DNA of 64,000 bases from Sulfurimonas lithotrophica. Lineage in GTDB: Bacteria > Campylobacterota > Campylobacteria > Campylobacterales > Sulfurimonadaceae. Within the stretch, counting starts at the first letter, position 1. Each line of letters starts with the position of its first letter. The DNA lies in NCBI RefSeq assembly GCF_009258225.1, contig NZ_CP043617.1, forward strand, positions 930,001 to 994,000, given 5' to 3'. Under the pieces are notes generated by a model. That model did no database searches, was not told where the DNA came from, and was given only the letters and a program-made list of their open reading frames with translations. Positions 25,393 through 35,777 of this stretch are shown one piece after another. The position numbers were made by a program, and so were the translations under genes.

Positions 25393-27741
25393 ATGATTAA
25401 AGTTAAACTATTTTTAATGCTGTTTTTTGCAACTGTTGTTTTAGGTGCTGATTCATTATCACAGGAGATAAAAGTTGGTATTATTATGGATGCACAAACT
25501 TCTGGATATCAAAAGATAAAAGATGAACTCTCAACAGAACTAAAGCTTATGACACAAAGTGAATTTAATGTTCATTTTGTAAATCCAATCATTATTGACT
25601 GGTCAATTATAAAAGCACAAGCTGCTTTGGAAAAATTGCAAAATAATCCTGATATCGACTTGATAATAACTATAGGACTAGTAAGTGCAAATATAGCTTT
25701 AAAAGAAACAAAACTTACAAAACCAACTTTTGCACCGTACCTACTTCATTTTGAACAGCAGCCAATAGTTGTTAAACAAAATTTAAACTATCTATATTTT
25801 AGTACACCCTTTGATATAGCACTTAAAAATTTTTTAGATGTTGTTAATTTTAAAAATATGACACTTATTGTGGATGAAAAACTTTCTTCATCGCTTCCTG
25901 AAGCAATGAAAAGTTTAAAAAAATCTGCTTTGGAAAAAGGTATAAATCTTCATCTATTTGTAATTAATTCTAAAAATTCTTTTAAACAAATACCATTAGA
26001 TACCCAAGCTGTTATGCTTACACCTCTTCCGTCTTTAGATTTTGAATCTAAAAAAGAATTAATAGATGATTTAATAAAGAGACGGATTCCAAGTTACTCT
26101 TTTGGAGATGATTTGAGTGTTTATGACGGAGTTATGATCTCTTCGTTCTCAAGGGAAAATATCTCCAGAAGAATTAGACAATTGGCATTAAATATACACT
26201 CCGTTCTAAGAGGTGAAGACCCGCGACAACTGCCTAATAAATTTGAAGATAAACATCAACTGATAATTAATCTAAAAACGACAAATAAAATTGGCGTATA
26301 TCCTCCATTTGATATTTTAAACAAATCAAAACTTATAGAAGATGATAAAGAGTCGCAAGGTGATGAATTTAGTTTAAGTGATGTTGCAAAGCTCGCAATA
26401 AAAAACAACCTTAATATTATTGCGGGAGAGTTGGAAATAAAACTAGAAGATGAAAATATTAAAGAGATACGTTCTGTTTTACTACCTCAAGTAACAGGTG
26501 ATATTACATATACGCAACATAATAGTGATAATATTTATGTAAAAAACGGTTTTTATGCCCACAAGAGTTCAACCGGAGCTATTAAGCTTCATCAAGTTCT
26601 TTTTTCAGAGAAGGCTTTGGCTGCTTTAGATATACAAAAAAAATTTAAGACTGCTAGCGTAGCGCAACAACGTACATTGGAGATGGATATTGTTGAACAG
26701 ACCAGTACGCTGTTTTTAGATATATTGATTGCACAAACGCAATTAAAAGTAGAACAAGAAAATTTAAAATTAACCAAATCCAATTTAGATATGGCGCAAG
26801 CACGTGTCGATGCAGGAAGTTCCGATCTTTCAGAGCTTTACCATTGGGAGAGTAGAATTGCTACTTCAAAACAAGGTGTACTTCAAGTAAAAGCAGTACT
26901 TGAACAAGCCCAAGATGCACTTAATCTTATTTTACATCGTCCAATAACAAGTAGAATAAAAACCATACCTGCTACTTTAGATGACCCTTCTTTACTCATA
27001 AGCAATAAAGAACTTTTATCTTTAATTACAAATGAAAATGAGATAAAGCTTATAAACAACTATTTTGTAAAAGAGGGATTAAAAAGTGCATCTGAGTTAC
27101 AGATGTATGATGCTTACATAGCTGCTCAAAAACGTAAACTTGTATCTCAGAGCAGGGCTTACTATTCGCCTGATATTGAATTGGTTGGGGAAATGTCTAG
27201 GGTTTTTGACGAAAAACGTAATCCCTCAACGGGTACCAGTTTAGAAGATCAAACTAATTGGAGTGCGAGTTTTGTACTTTCACTGCCTTTGTATGAAGGA
27301 AGTGCCAGAAGTGCTCGTTTTTCAGAATCACAGCTTAAATTGCAACAGTTACAATTATCAAAAGATTATCAAAAAAACTCAATAGAGCAGCAAATTCGCT
27401 ATGATTTACATACTATTCGTTCTAGTTATCCTTCTATTAAACTTACTAAACAAGCGGCAAAAGCAGCAAAAAAAAGCTTTAACCTTGTGCAAAATAACTA
27501 TGCAAAAGGGACTCGTTCTATGAGTGATTTACTTATAGCTCAAAATGAAACTATTTTAGCCGATCAAAAATCTGCAAGTGCAATCTATAAGTTTTTAAAA
27601 GATCTTATGAATTTGCAAAGAGATATAGGAAAATTTGATTTTTTTATGGATGAATCTGAACGTAAGCTTTATACAAACAGGTTTTCACAAATCATAAATA
27701 ATTCGGATAACCAATCATCCCCAATATCAAAGGTGAAATAA
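25393..27741 (+). CDS. fusion of an ABC substrate-binding-like domain with a TolC outer-membrane channel
   Basis: A 782-residue exported protein. After a signal peptide (about 1-18), residues 25-315 resemble the periplasmic ABC_sub_bind (PF04392-type) fold: VGIIMDA start, AVMLTPLPSLDFESKKELIDDL, and the closing INLKTTNKIGVYPPFD. From about 335 the chain becomes a TolC-type protein with the usual two helical repeats (LKLTKSNLDMAQARVDAGSSD and SFNLVQNNYAKGTRSMSDLL). TolC proteins are normally 430-490 residues. An AGGGAG ribosome site precedes ATG 25393. The stop overlaps the HlyD start. Confidence 0.82.
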   Translation: MIKVKLFLMLFFATVVLGADSLSQEIKVGIIMDAQTSGYQKIKDELSTELKLMTQSEFNVHFVNPIIIDWSIIKAQAALEKLQNNPDIDLIITIGLVSANIALKETKLTKPTFAPYLLHFEQQPIVVKQNLNYLYFSTPFDIALKNFLDVVNFKNMTLIVDEKLSSSLPEAMKSLKKSALEKGINLHLFVINSKNSFKQIPLDTQAVMLTPLPSLDFESKKELIDDLIKRRIPSYSFGDDLSVYDGVMISSFSRENISRRIRQLALNIHSVLRGEDPRQLPNKFEDKHQLIINLKTTNKIGVYPPFDILNKSKLIEDDKESQGDEFSLSDVAKLAIKNNLNIIAGELEIKLEDENIKEIRSVLLPQVTGDITYTQHNSDNIYVKNGFYAHKSSTGAIKLHQVLFSEKALAALDIQKKFKTASVAQQRTLEMDIVEQTSTLFLDILIAQTQLKVEQENLKLTKSNLDMAQARVDAGSSDLSELYHWESRIATSKQGVLQVKAVLEQAQDALNLILHRPITSRIKTIPATLDDPSLLISNKELLSLITNENEIKLINNYFVKEGLKSASELQMYDAYIAAQKRKLVSQSRAYYSPDIELVGEMSRVFDEKRNPSTGTSLEDQTNWSASFVLSLPLYEGSARSARFSESQLKLQQLQLSKDYQKNSIEQQIRYDLHTIRSSYPSIKLTKQAAKAAKKSFNLVQNNYAKGTRSMSDLLIAQNETILADQKSASAIYKFLKDLMNLQRDIGKFDFFMDESERKLYTNRFSQIINNSDNQSSPISKVK

Positions 27742-28739
27742 TGAATAAAAGTATTTTAAAAAAGGTTTTTTTAGGAGTTTTGATTGTAGGAGGTTTCATT
27801 GTATATTATATGATGGAAAATTTAAATTCGAATCAGCTACCGGATGCATTTGTATTTGGAAACGGACGTCTTGAAATGACTGAAGTTGACATAGCTACAA
27901 AATACCCCGGAAGAGTAAAAGAAGTGTTAGTCCAAGAAGGTGATATGGTTTCTAAAGGGCAACTAATGGCTAAGTTAGACACAAAAGAGTTAGAAGCAAA
28001 ACTAAAACAAACCAAAGCTATGGTTGAACAGGCTGTGCAACAAAAAGAGTATGCAAAAGCAATAGTAGCTCAGCGTAAAAGTGAACTATTGCTTGCAAAA
28101 AAGAATTTAGAACGTTCCAAGTCACTTTATATAAATAAAAATATATCCTTGGTGCAGTTACAACAAGATGAGACAAAACTTATAAGTTCAAACGCAGCAT
28201 TAGAAGCTGCAAAAGCTCAAGTAGTGAGTGCTGATGCTTCTATAGAAGCTGCAAAGGCACAGGTGGAAACTATAAAAGTAAATATTGAAGAAAGTAATTT
28301 GTTCGCACCGATCGAGGGAAGAGTGCTTTATAAACTTGTTGAACCCGGAGAAATTGTAGGCAGTGGTACAAAACTATATACTCTTTTAGACCTAAGCGAT
28401 ACATATATGACAATTTTTCTTCCTACGGCAGATGCAGGGCGAGTAGCTATAAATACTCAAGCACGTATTGTTGTTGATGCAATGCCAAATATGCCGATAC
28501 CGGCTTTTGTATCTTTTGTTTCTCCAGAAGCACAATTTACTCCAAAAGAGATTGAAACTGAAAAAGAGCGTGCAAAATTGATGTTTCGAATAAAAGTAAA
28601 AGTTGATTTTAAAATGTTTAACGGTGGTTTTAAAAATGCAAAAAGCGGTCTTCCCGGTATTAGTTATGTACGTTTAGATGATTCAACGCCATGGCCGAAT
28701 TATCTTCAAGTTAAAAAGAATAATAAAATTGTTCCATGA
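27741..28739 (+). CDS. HlyD/YhiI-like membrane fusion protein
   Basis: A 332-residue periplasmic adaptor with one N-terminal membrane helix (about 8-25), a lipoyl-like half-motif ([26 protein letters not shown]), a coiled-coil hairpin at about 80-180 with an AKAQV repeat, the second lipoyl half ([23 protein letters not shown]) and a beta-barrel. It should bridge the inner-membrane ABC pump and the TolC fusion. Order and size match YhiI in the E. coli yhiI-rbbA-yhhJ group. It overlaps the genes on both sides by 1-4 bases. Confidence 0.88.
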   Translation: MNKSILKKVFLGVLIVGGFIVYYMMENLNSNQLPDAFVFGNGRLEMTEVDIATKYPGRVKEVLVQEGDMVSKGQLMAKLDTKELEAKLKQTKAMVEQAVQQKEYAKAIVAQRKSELLLAKKNLERSKSLYINKNISLVQLQQDETKLISSNAALEAAKAQVVSADASIEAAKAQVETIKVNIEESNLFAPIEGRVLYKLVEPGEIVGSGTKLYTLLDLSDTYMTIFLPTADAGRVAINTQARIVVDAMPNMPIPAFVSFVSPEAQFTPKEIETEKERAKLMFRIKVKVDFKMFNGGFKNAKSGLPGISYVRLDDSTPWPNYLQVKKNNKIVP

Positions 28740-31456
28740 AACCTGTTGTACGCATAGAAAATCTTTCTCATCACTACGGTAATACGATTGCAGTAGATAA
28801 GATAAGTTTAGATATACCTTCTGGATGTATGGTTGGTTTTATAGGTCCCGACGGTGTAGGAAAATCGAGTGTACTTGCATTAGTCTGTGGAGTGCGTAAA
28901 CTTCAAGAAGGTTTTATCGAAGTTTTTGATAGTAATATTAATCTACAAAGCAACAGAAATGCTATAGGACCACGTATTGCATATATGCCACAAGGTTTAG
29001 GAAAAAACCTTTATATGTCGCTCTCAGTTGAAGAGAATATTGATTTTTTTGGTCGTTTATTCGGTCAAAGTAAGAGTGAAAGAAAAGCAAGAATAACGGA
29101 ACTGTTGGCAAGTACAGGGCTTACTAATTTTAGGGATCGTCCGGCAGGAAAATTATCGGGAGGGATGAAACAAAAGCTTGGACTTTGTTGTGCACTAATT
29201 CATGACCCAGAACTTTTGATACTGGATGAGCCGACTACAGGTGTAGATCCACTTTCCAGACGTCAGTTTTGGGAGCTTGTTGAGAGAATTCGTCAAAGAC
29301 GAGAAGGTATGAGCGTTATTATTGCAACGGCATATATGGAAGAGGCTGAACATTTTGACTGGCTTGTGGCTATGGATGAAGGCAAAATTTTATCTACGGG
29401 CACACCAAAGGAACTTCTCTTAAAAACTAAAACTACTAATCTTGATGAAGCATTTATCGCTTTACTCCCTGAAGAAAAACGTCAAGGGCATGAAATTTTA
29501 CATATAGCTCCAAGAAAAGCTCAAAAAGAAGAAACTAAGGCTATTATTGCCAAAGGTTTAACGATGCGTTTTGGTAATTTTACTGCTGTTGAAAATGTGA
29601 GTTTTTCTATAAAACGCGGTGAAATATTTGGATTTTTAGGTTCTAACGGTTGTGGAAAAACAACAACTATGAAGATGCTGACAGGCTTATTGACGCCAAC
29701 AAGCGGAGAATCATGGTTGTTTGAGCAAGCAACGGATGCTCAGGACATACAAACAAGAAATCAGGTTGGTTATATGACTCAGTCTTTTTCTCTTTATACG
29801 GAGTTAACGGTATATCAAAATCTTATCTTACATGCACGATTGTTTCATATACCAAAAGAGAAAATTAAAGCTCGTGTAAATGAGATGATAGAGAGATTTA
29901 ACCTTCAACATTATCAATATATACTCACTGCCGATTTACCTTTAGGAATTCGTCAACGTCTTTCTTTGGCAGTAGCGGTTATACATTATCCTAAAATACT
30001 TATACTTGATGAGCCTACTTCAGGCGTAGATCCGATATCAAGGGATCGTTTTTGGGAGTTGCTAATAGACCTTTCACGTAATGACGGTGTAACAATATTT
30101 GTCTCAACACACTTTATGAATGAAGGTGAGCGTTGTGACAGAATATCGCTAATGCATGAAGGACGTGTTCTTGCAAGCGATACTCCACAAGCACTAACAA
30201 AACAACGAAATAAAGAGACTCTAGAAGAAGCATTTATTGAATATTTAGAAGAAGCCGGCGGAACTAAAAAGGAAAAAAACACTGAACCTATAGAGCTTGA
30301 GTTTGAAAAATCTAAGATGCCAAACCGTTTTTTCAGTCCTTTACGTCTATTTGGATATAGTTACAGAGAAACACTTGAACTACTTCGTGATCCTATAAGA
30401 CTTATGTTTGCATTATTGGGTACGATTTTACTTATGCTGACTTTAGGATACGGTATTACAATGGATGTAGAAGACTTACGTTTTGCCGTACTTGATCGAG
30501 ATCAGACTCCTCAAAGCCGTGATTATATTCAAAATCTCTCAGGTTCCAGATATTTCCTTGAACAAGAAGCTATTAAGACTCAGTATGAGTTAGATCAGCG
30601 TATGAGAAGTGGAGAACTATCTGTTGCACTTGAAATACCTTCAGGTTTTGGGCGTAGCCTTAAGCAGGGGCGTGAAGTTGAGATAGGCGTTTGGATTGAT
30701 GGTGCTATGCCTTTTAATGCTGAGACAATTAAAGGTTATATGGGTGGAATGCACTATGACTATTTAGTAAATTTGACACGTCAAACAATGGGATATACAC
30801 CTAAGTTATCAGCTGCAAATATTGAAATGCGTTACCGTTATAATCAGGATTTCAAAAGTATTTATGCAATGGTTCCTGCGGTTATTCCTATGTTACTGGT
30901 ATTTATTCCTTCGATTTTAATGGCATTAAGTATAGTCCGTGAAAAAGAACTTGGTTCTATAACCAATTTTTATGCGACACCAGTAACACGTTTTGAGTTT
31001 TTACTCGGTAAGCAGCTTCCTTATATAGTAATAAGTATGATAGGCTTTTTTGGTCTTTTGCTTTTTGCAATATTTCTTTTTGGAGTACCGCTTAAAGGAA
31101 GTTTATCGAGTCTTATTTTAGGAGCATTGCTTTTTGTTACTACTACGACAGGTATGGGATTGTTAATGTCTGCTTTTGCCAAAACACAAATTGCAGCAAT
31201 TGCGGGAACGGCAATCGTTACTCTTTTGCCGACAATTAGTTTCTCGGGACTAAAAGACCCTGTCAGTTCTTTAGAGGGTGTAGGTGCTTTAATCGGGCAT
31301 ATATTCCCTGCAACTTTTTTTATTAATATAAGTCGTGGTGTTTTTAGTAAAGCGTTAGAATTTAAGGATTTAACTAATGACTTTATAGGTTTGATAGCAG
31401 CAGTAATTGTAATTACCGTGTTAAGTGCAATAGCACTGAAAAAACAGGAAATGTAA
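28736..31456 (+). CDS. rbbA: RbbA-type ABC transporter: two ATPase domains fused to a permease
   Basis: A 906-residue protein with NBD1 (about 5-235; Walker [10 protein letters not shown], signature [11 protein letters not shown], Walker [13 protein letters not shown]), NBD2 (about 265-490; GSNGCGKTT, Walker [13 protein letters not shown]) and an ABC2-type permease (about 535-900, six helices). The NBD2 signature is LPLGIRQRL instead of LSGGQ. E. coli RbbA has 911 residues and the same order and is flanked by the same partner types. RbbA was described as ribosome-associated; in this operon with HlyD and TolC a drug or toxin exporter is more likely. Confidence 0.85.
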   Translation: MKPVVRIENLSHHYGNTIAVDKISLDIPSGCMVGFIGPDGVGKSSVLALVCGVRKLQEGFIEVFDSNINLQSNRNAIGPRIAYMPQGLGKNLYMSLSVEENIDFFGRLFGQSKSERKARITELLASTGLTNFRDRPAGKLSGGMKQKLGLCCALIHDPELLILDEPTTGVDPLSRRQFWELVERIRQRREGMSVIIATAYMEEAEHFDWLVAMDEGKILSTGTPKELLLKTKTTNLDEAFIALLPEEKRQGHEILHIAPRKAQKEETKAIIAKGLTMRFGNFTAVENVSFSIKRGEIFGFLGSNGCGKTTTMKMLTGLLTPTSGESWLFEQATDAQDIQTRNQVGYMTQSFSLYTELTVYQNLILHARLFHIPKEKIKARVNEMIERFNLQHYQYILTADLPLGIRQRLSLAVAVIHYPKILILDEPTSGVDPISRDRFWELLIDLSRNDGVTIFVSTHFMNEGERCDRISLMHEGRVLASDTPQALTKQRNKETLEEAFIEYLEEAGGTKKEKNTEPIELEFEKSKMPNRFFSPLRLFGYSYRETLELLRDPIRLMFALLGTILLMLTLGYGITMDVEDLRFAVLDRDQTPQSRDYIQNLSGSRYFLEQEAIKTQYELDQRMRSGELSVALEIPSGFGRSLKQGREVEIGVWIDGAMPFNAETIKGYMGGMHYDYLVNLTRQTMGYTPKLSAANIEMRYRYNQDFKSIYAMVPAVIPMLLVFIPSILMALSIVREKELGSITNFYATPVTRFEFLLGKQLPYIVISMIGFFGLLLFAIFLFGVPLKGSLSSLILGALLFVTTTTGMGLLMSAFAKTQIAAIAGTAIVTLLPTISFSGLKDPVSSLEGVGALIGHIFPATFFINISRGVFSKALEFKDLTNDFIGLIAAVIVITVLSAIALKKQEM

Positions 31457-32583
31457 TGAAAAAACGGGTATTAAACGTATTATATTTGGGTATTAAAGAA
31501 CTTCAAAGTCTTTGGCAAGATAAAGTTATGTTGTTCTTAATCATATACTCTTTTTCTTTGGGTGTTTACATAGGTGCTACTTCTGCTAGTTCGGAACTAA
31601 ATAAAGTACCAATTGCATTTGTAGATGAAGATCACTCACCGTTATCTGCACGTTTAATGAAAGCTTTTCATGAACCTATGTTTATCTCCCCCGATATAAT
31701 TAATGCAGATGAAGTAGATAAAAATATGGATGAGGGGATATATACTTTTGTAATCACTATACCTCCTTCTTTTGAAAAAGAGTTATTACAAGAAAAAAAT
31801 CCTACTATACAAGTTAATATCGATGCAACTCAGATGTCTCAAGCAGGAATAGGGGCTGGTTATATACAGCAAATGATAAATGATGAATTAAATATATTTC
31901 TTAACGGTTATAAAACTGGTGCAACTTTGCCGATTAATTTGGTAACAAGGATAAAGTTTAATCCAACTCTTGATAGTTTGTGGTTTGGAAGCATAATGAA
32001 ACTAATTGAGCAAATTTCAATGCTCTCAATTATACTCTCTGGTGCGGCATTAATCCGTGAACGCGAACACGGAACGTTAGAACATCTTTTGGTTATGCCT
32101 CTGAGTGCTACAGAGATAATGCTCTCAAAAGTATGGTCGATGGCTTTAGTCGTGGTTGTTTCATCGGCACTCTCTTTGTTTTTTCTTATTAAATGGATAT
32201 TGGCGGTTCCTATTTTAGGTTCGGAAATATTGTTTTTATTTGGAGTGTTATTAATGCTTTTTGCTACAACATCAATGGGGATTTTTATGGGAACGGTTGC
32301 ACGTACCATGCCCCAACTTGGATTAATAGTTATACTGACAATTTTACCGTTGCAAGTACTCTCAGGCAGTGTTACCCCTTTTGAGAGTATGCCTGAAGGT
32401 ATTCAAGACGTGATGCTAATTATGCCTACGAGCCATTTTGTTAAAATGGCGCAAGGGGTTTTATACAGGGGTGCGGGTATAGATGTTGTATGGCCTGAAC
32501 TTTTAGCTATTGTTTCTATCGGTATGGTGTTTTTTCTTATATCTTTGGCAATTTTTCGTAAAAGTTTGGCAAGTTCCCAATAA
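31456..32583 (+). CDS. ABC2-type permease (YhhJ-like)
   Basis: A 375-residue membrane protein with one N-terminal helix, a large periplasmic domain (about 45-175) and five C-terminal helices; REREHGTLEHLLVMPLSATEIMLSKVW is the typical ABC2 coupling segment. It should pair with the permease half of the RbbA-like protein, as YhhJ does in E. coli (similar length). ATG overlaps the previous stop by one base. It closes the TetR-led operon and is convergent with tyrA 14 bases away. Confidence 0.87.
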   Translation: MKKRVLNVLYLGIKELQSLWQDKVMLFLIIYSFSLGVYIGATSASSELNKVPIAFVDEDHSPLSARLMKAFHEPMFISPDIINADEVDKNMDEGIYTFVITIPPSFEKELLQEKNPTIQVNIDATQMSQAGIGAGYIQQMINDELNIFLNGYKTGATLPINLVTRIKFNPTLDSLWFGSIMKLIEQISMLSIILSGAALIREREHGTLEHLLVMPLSATEIMLSKVWSMALVVVVSSALSLFFLIKWILAVPILGSEILFLFGVLLMLFATTSMGIFMGTVARTMPQLGLIVILTILPLQVLSGSVTPFESMPEGIQDVMLIMPTSHFVKMAQGVLYRGAGIDVVWPELLAIVSIGMVFFLISLAIFRKSLASSQ

Positions 32584-32597
32584 GAAAATATTATATT

Positions 32598-33437
32598 TTA
32601 GTCGAATATATCGTGTAGTTTTTTACCGTTTTGGATATCTTTATGTACATTCTCCCAATCATCGTTTTGTATATTTGATTTCAATATTTGGAGTTCTTCT
32701 TCAAATAATTTTATAGCTTCTAAAAGATTTGATTTATTTTGTCTAAATATATCTTCCCACATATCAGGGCTACTTTTTGCCAAACGGCTCATCGAACGAA
32801 AACCACCTGCTGCCAAAGCTAGAATATTGTGTTTGTTCTCTTGATTCATAACCGTATTTGCTATAGAGTATGATATAGCATGAGGCATATGCGATATAAA
32901 AGCAGCGTGACGGTCATGTTCACTTGAACCCATAAAATATTTTTTCATTTTAAGAGAGCGAAAAATTTTTTTAGATATATCACGTTGTAGCTCTCCACTA
33001 TCCTGTATATCGCATAGTACTACCACTTTATCTTCGTATAATCCTTCTATAGCAGCACTTGGACCAAAATTCTCAGTCCCTGTCATGGGATGTGCCGCTA
33101 TAAAGTTTTTACGGATTGATTTTGGAATAGACTGAACGATTTTTTCTTTTGTACTTCCAAGGTCTATAATAGTTGTGTCTGCATCCACATCTGTTAGATT
33201 GTTTAGTGCAGATATTACGCCATCTACGGGTATAGCCAAAAATATTACATCGTATTTTTTTACATCTTTAAACTCAACTATCTCTTCAACTAAACCAAGT
33301 TTTAAAGCTTCACGTTGATGTGTTTCATTATGATCGCTACCTACTATTCTTTTTACAAAATCCAATTTTTTTAAACTAAGTGCCAATGATCCGCCCATTA
33401 GTCCTAAACCTACTATCGCTATATTCATATGTTTCAT
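32598..33437 (-). CDS. tyrA: prephenate dehydrogenase
   Basis: A 279-residue NAD-dependent enzyme of tyrosine synthesis converting prephenate to hydroxyphenylpyruvate. The dinucleotide site is IVGLGLMGGSLALSL near the N-terminus; AAHPMTGTENFGPSAA and the HDRHAAFISHMPHAISY segment carry the conserved catalytic His and substrate residues. It is a monofunctional form without chorismate mutase or ACT domain. It is divergent from bamA, an arrangement I also know from Campylobacter. A second Met three codons downstream could be the start. Confidence 0.92.
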   Translation of the reverse strand: MKHMNIAIVGLGLMGGSLALSLKKLDFVKRIVGSDHNETHQREALKLGLVEEIVEFKDVKKYDVIFLAIPVDGVISALNNLTDVDADTTIIDLGSTKEKIVQSIPKSIRKNFIAAHPMTGTENFGPSAAIEGLYEDKVVVLCDIQDSGELQRDISKKIFRSLKMKKYFMGSSEHDRHAAFISHMPHAISYSIANTVMNQENKHNILALAAGGFRSMSRLAKSSPDMWEDIFRQNKSNLLEAIKLFEEELQILKSNIQNDDWENVHKDIQNGKKLHDIFD

Positions 33438-33531
33438 CTTTTTATACCAAATTTAAAGTTGTTTGAAAGTTTACCTAATATTAACCTCATAAAAGGTAAA
33501 ATCTTTTCTTATTTTACATTATGGATAATCT

Positions 33532-35775
33532 ATGAAACTACTTTTAGCTATATTGCTAACTTTTTTAATCACAGAAAATATTTTTGCACAAACGATAAAG
33601 TCTATTAAATATGACGGTATTGTTCATATCTCGGAATCGGTTGCACTAAATATGCTTGACTTTGAAGTCGGTGACGAACTTGACGAAAAAAAGATAAACG
33701 AAGCTATAAAAAAATATTTTAAACAGGGATACTTTACAGATATTAGAGCAGAAATCAAAGATGGCGAGCTTACATTTTACTTTGTTGAAAAACCATTAAT
33801 CTCAAAAATAGAGCTTAAAGGTTACAAAGAAAACGATGAGGAAGTTAAAAATAGTATTATCCAAATTAAACGCGGTTCATTGTATGATGAGAAAAAACTT
33901 CAAGCTGCTAAAAAAAGACTTATAGATGCTATGAGTCAAGACGGTAAGATTGATTCAGTTGTGGAAATACAAAAAGAGTATTTAGAAAACGGTAGTATAA
34001 AAGTTACTTTTATCGCAAATGAAGGTGAAGAAATAATCATCGAAAAGCTTAAGTACTCAGGCTTAAAAGGTATAGAAGCAGATGAATTTGATGATGTAGT
34101 GGCAAACAAAGAACATCAATGGATGGGTTGGTTTTTTGGGCGAAATGATGGAAAAATGCATCTGCAGGATTTAGCATACGATCATCTTCGAATACGTGAT
34201 TATTATATGCAAAACGGTTATTTGGATATTAAAGTCGAACAACCTTTTGTAAAAGCCGATTTTAACAACTATACTGCTTTTATGAGTTATGTCATAGAAG
34301 AGGGTGAGGTATATGAAATAAGTGCTATAAGTATAAATCAAGTTAAAAAAGTAATTGATGATGAAAAAATTAAAGAGGTCATCTCTTTAAAAGCGGGTGA
34401 TGCTTTTAATATTAAAACATTTAGGGAAGATTCCAAAAGAATTAAAACGCTTATAGGTGATTTGGCATATGCTTTTGTTCAAGTAGTACCTGATTTAAGA
34501 AAAAATGAAAAAGATAAAACCGTTGAAGTCGTATTTAAAATAATGCCAGGTGATAAAGTAAAGATAAGAAATGTTTTAATTTCCGGAAACAATAGGACTT
34601 TAGACAGGATTATAAGACGTGAGTTATATCTTGGTCCTGGAGATATGTACTCTATGACGGATTTAACGGATTCAAGAAACTCACTGGGGCGTTTAGGCTT
34701 TTTTGAAGGTCAAACAATCGAAGAAAAAAGAATAGACAATCAGACAATGGACTTAATCGTAAAGGTTAAAGAAGCACCGACCGGTAATGTTCAACTTGGC
34801 GGTGGTTACGGTTCATACGGCGGATTTTTACTTAATATTTCCGTTGAAGACAGAAATATATGGGGTTCCGGTATAAATGTTGGAGTCAAAGCTGAAAAAT
34901 CAGAGACTACAAGAAACTACTCGTTTAATATATCAAATTCTAGATTAAACGACAGTGACTTCAGCGGAAACTTCTCTATATATAAATCTTCATACGACTA
35001 TAACGATTATACAACAAACAGCAGTGGTATAAACATGGGTATCGGGCATAGATTTTCAAGACATGTTAGCGGTTATTTGGCATACGGATATTCAAGTCAT
35101 GATTATGAAAATATAGATTCGAGTATTACTACGAACCCATACTACTTTGAAGATTATTCAAAAAGTTCAATCTCCATGAGTATAAGCTTTGACAATACAG
35201 ATGACTATTATCTTCCTAGAAGCGGCTATACTCTTAGTCAGGTTTTTGAAAAAGCAGGACTCAATGCAGATGCAAACTATGTTAAATCACGTACTAAATT
35301 CAATGTATATAAAGGCTTGAATGACTATTTTGGTTTTGATGCTATATTTAGGTATAAATCAAGATACTATTTAGCAGTAGATACGGGATACCTTCCTATA
35401 GCTGAAAGATTTTATATGGGTGGTCTTGGCTCGGTTCGCGGATATGATTCATACTCAATATCTCCTAAAATTTTACAAACAAGTGCAGATGGTATAGTTA
35501 GTGAGATAAGAACAGGAGGAAAGCAAACATTTTCAAACTCTTTGGAACTGAGTTTTCCTTTAGTTGAAAAAGCTAAAATGCGTCTTGTAACATTCGTAGA
35601 TTGGGGTTTTATAGGAGATTCCAAACTTGATGAATTTTCACGTGGCGGCTACGGAGTAGGACTTGAATGGTTTAGTCCGGTAGGACCAATTCAGCTTATG
35701 TATGCAAATCCGCTTAATGAGAAGGTGGGTGACAATACTTCTGCCTTCGAGTTTACAATGGGTCAAAGATTTTAG
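33532..35775 (+). CDS. bamA: outer membrane protein assembly factor BamA
   Basis: A 747-residue Omp85 protein that inserts beta-barrel proteins into the outer membrane. A Sec signal (about 1-19) is followed by five POTRA-like repeats (to about residue 410) and a 16-strand barrel. The conserved loop-6 motif appears as GSVRGYDS, and the chain ends in Phe (FTMGQRF), as required for barrel recognition. The ribosome site before ATG 33532 is weak. Its stop lies two bases from the stop of the convergent ppx gene. Confidence 0.94.
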   Translation: MKLLLAILLTFLITENIFAQTIKSIKYDGIVHISESVALNMLDFEVGDELDEKKINEAIKKYFKQGYFTDIRAEIKDGELTFYFVEKPLISKIELKGYKENDEEVKNSIIQIKRGSLYDEKKLQAAKKRLIDAMSQDGKIDSVVEIQKEYLENGSIKVTFIANEGEEIIIEKLKYSGLKGIEADEFDDVVANKEHQWMGWFFGRNDGKMHLQDLAYDHLRIRDYYMQNGYLDIKVEQPFVKADFNNYTAFMSYVIEEGEVYEISAISINQVKKVIDDEKIKEVISLKAGDAFNIKTFREDSKRIKTLIGDLAYAFVQVVPDLRKNEKDKTVEVVFKIMPGDKVKIRNVLISGNNRTLDRIIRRELYLGPGDMYSMTDLTDSRNSLGRLGFFEGQTIEEKRIDNQTMDLIVKVKEAPTGNVQLGGGYGSYGGFLLNISVEDRNIWGSGINVGVKAEKSETTRNYSFNISNSRLNDSDFSGNFSIYKSSYDYNDYTTNSSGINMGIGHRFSRHVSGYLAYGYSSHDYENIDSSITTNPYYFEDYSKSSISMSISFDNTDDYYLPRSGYTLSQVFEKAGLNADANYVKSRTKFNVYKGLNDYFGFDAIFRYKSRYYLAVDTGYLPIAERFYMGGLGSVRGYDSYSISPKILQTSADGIVSEIRTGGKQTFSNSLELSFPLVEKAKMRLVTFVDWGFIGDSKLDEFSRGGYGVGLEWFSPVGPIQLMYANPLNEKVGDNTSAFEFTMGQRF

Positions 35776-35777
35776 AT

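Noticed and set aside
31908-32309. 133-codon minus-strand open frame inside the YhhJ-like permease gene
   Set aside because: Shadow of a well-supported membrane protein gene; Ser/Ile/Lys-rich translation without features.
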